Origin: Lachnoclostridium phytofermentans
GTDB taxonomy: Bacteria > Bacillota > Clostridia > Lachnospirales > Lachnospiraceae
DNA: 64,000 nucleotides
Assembly: GCF_000733755.1 (NCBI RefSeq)
Contig: NZ_JPOF01000002.1
Coordinates: 310,001 to 374,000 of the forward strand
Direction: 5' to 3'
The notes below the pieces were generated by a model. That model ran no database searches, was not told where the DNA came from, and was given only the letters and a program-made list of their open reading frames with translations. A program made the position numbers and the translations under genes. Below, piece after piece: positions 63,165 through 64,000 of the stretch (position 1 is the first letter of the stretch; every line of letters starts with the position of its first letter).

Positions 63165-63600
63165 TTGACAAAAGTACGCAAGTAACCTTACCTATCTTTT
63201 GCTAATCTCTGACTGGTTTATTTTTTCAATTTAACTTTAGTATGACCATAAACACTAATGAAAAATACCATGTAAAATTGTAACAGATTAATTTATTTCC
63301 TGCAATAAAATTTCTCCCACGAAATTTCCCTACCGTATGCATCAAGCTAAAAGTGATAACTTTTCTATGAAATGATTTGTATGATTTATACTTGAACTCT
63401 ACCTAATAACACAAAAACTTTAAGGTTTTCATGTAGAAAAGAAAAAAAACGGTATAATATCGAACCTTTTTGTGCTATATTAAATTTCATACTTAAATTC
63501 GAAATTGTATATCAGGTTATAATGGTAGCATACGTAAGTATTTGTATCGAAATACCAGGTTACAGCATTTTATAATATCAACGTTGCAAAGGAATCTCTT
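63165..63600. other. Intergenic stretch between ddh and the epimerase-like gene
   Basis: AT-rich, no gene. A TATAAT at 63521-63526 on the plus strand may be the -10 of the epimerase-like gene, without a convincing -35. Confidence 0.4.
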
Positions 63601-64000
63601 ATGATAAAACAAACAATATGGAATAATCAAACAACTTACCACTTATCAAACGACAATATTTCCATTTGGTTAAATCCATCCGATGGAATGAATTTATATG
63701 AAATCCTATATCAAGGAAAATCACTAGTTAAGTTCTATGAGGACCGCTTATTTGAGGATAGAACTTGTAGTGTTATGACTTTATTTCCAACACCGAATCG
63801 TATCCGTGATGGTGTATTTATCTTTGATGGAAAGAAATATCAAGGAAAAAATCATGGTATTGTAAAACATGCCACTTTCGAAGTCACAAAACTATCCGAA
63901 ACTAAGTACGGTGGTACTATTGAAGCAAAACTAGTAATATCACCAGAGAACGACAATAAGTATTATCAAGCATTTCCGTTTGCCTGTATCCTTACATTGC
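63601..64000 (+). CDS. Aldose-1-epimerase-like (galactose mutarotase) protein, 5' part
   Basis: The window holds 133 codons from an ATG preceded by AAAGGA, and the gene runs off the right edge. The start MIKQTIWNNQTTYHLSNDNI is followed by WLNPSDGMNLYEILYQGKSL, TLFPTPNRIRDGVFIFDGKKY and HGIVKHATFEV. This is the galactose mutarotase-like sandwich, with the conserved NR and GxxH elements. It interconverts aldose anomers. Substrate cannot be told from this part. Confidence 0.85.
   Translation, partial: MIKQTIWNNQTTYHLSNDNISIWLNPSDGMNLYEILYQGKSLVKFYEDRLFEDRTCSVMTLFPTPNRIRDGVFIFDGKKYQGKNHGIVKHATFEVTKLSETKYGGTIEAKLVISPENDNKYYQAFPFACILTL

Overview
The window looks like chromosome from a low-GC, spore-forming Firmicute, most likely a Lachnospiraceae plant-polysaccharide degrader close to Lachnoclostridium (Clostridium) phytofermentans. 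The signs are PolC-type polymerase, sporulation genes yqfC/yqfD, a SpoVB-like flippase, AT-rich intergenic DNA, strong GGAGG ribosome binding sites, CUT1 sugar transporters and a GH43 enzyme. The species assignment is inference from gene content. Almost every gene is on the minus strand.

Region 1 (1-31,500) is mostly conserved core. From the left edge it holds a partial MOP-family flippase, a DUF3048 lipoprotein, then the block yqfC-yqfD-phoH-HD membrane protein-ybeY (transcribed right to left). Next come a tandem P-II-like protein with a DUF1538 membrane protein, rpsU, alaS, a small zinc-ribbon protein, and two nearly identical tRNA genes. The first reads as tRNA-Glu(CUC). The second differs by one base and carries anticodon CUA, which would read the amber codon UAG. 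After them comes the classic envelope/isoprenoid/replication order pyrH-frr-uppS-cdsA-dxr-rseP-ispG-polC, preceded by a bactofilin. An ArsR-type regulator, a small coiled-coil protein, a SagB-like nitroreductase and a VOC protein follow.

Region 2 (31,900-37,900) is accessory: a GH43 glycosidase, a flavodoxin, and a decayed polymorphic-toxin locus. That locus has an RHS/YD-repeat protein with a C-terminal AHH-type nuclease domain, broken by two one-base deletions. Next to it is an ankyrin plus SUKH-like immunity gene broken by a frameshift and an in-frame TGA.

Region 3 (38,100-53,001) is a 17-gene ethanolamine-utilisation bacterial microcompartment operon, transcribed eutG-eutS-eutP-eutA-eutB-eutC-eutL-eutK-like-eutE-eutM-eutT-pduL-(unknown)-eutN-pduT-like-eutH-eutQ. 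Ethanolamine enters through EutH and is deaminated by EutBC with adenosyl-B12 (EutT makes it, EutA reactivates the enzyme). Acetaldehyde goes to acetyl-CoA (EutE) or ethanol (EutG), and acetyl-CoA goes to acetyl phosphate (PduL). No eutVW two-component pair lies inside the operon. A PduT-like shell protein with the Fe-S cysteine at residue 38 is present, as are strong hairpins between some genes.

Region 4 (53,100-64,000) is sugar metabolism: gpmA, a three-gene CUT1 ABC transporter, an aldo/keto reductase, a sialate-O-acetylesterase-like enzyme, meso-diaminopimelate dehydrogenase and the start of an aldose-1-epimerase-like gene.

Several short palindromic repeat families are scattered between genes. 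One carries the ribosome binding sites of polC, eutB and eutP.
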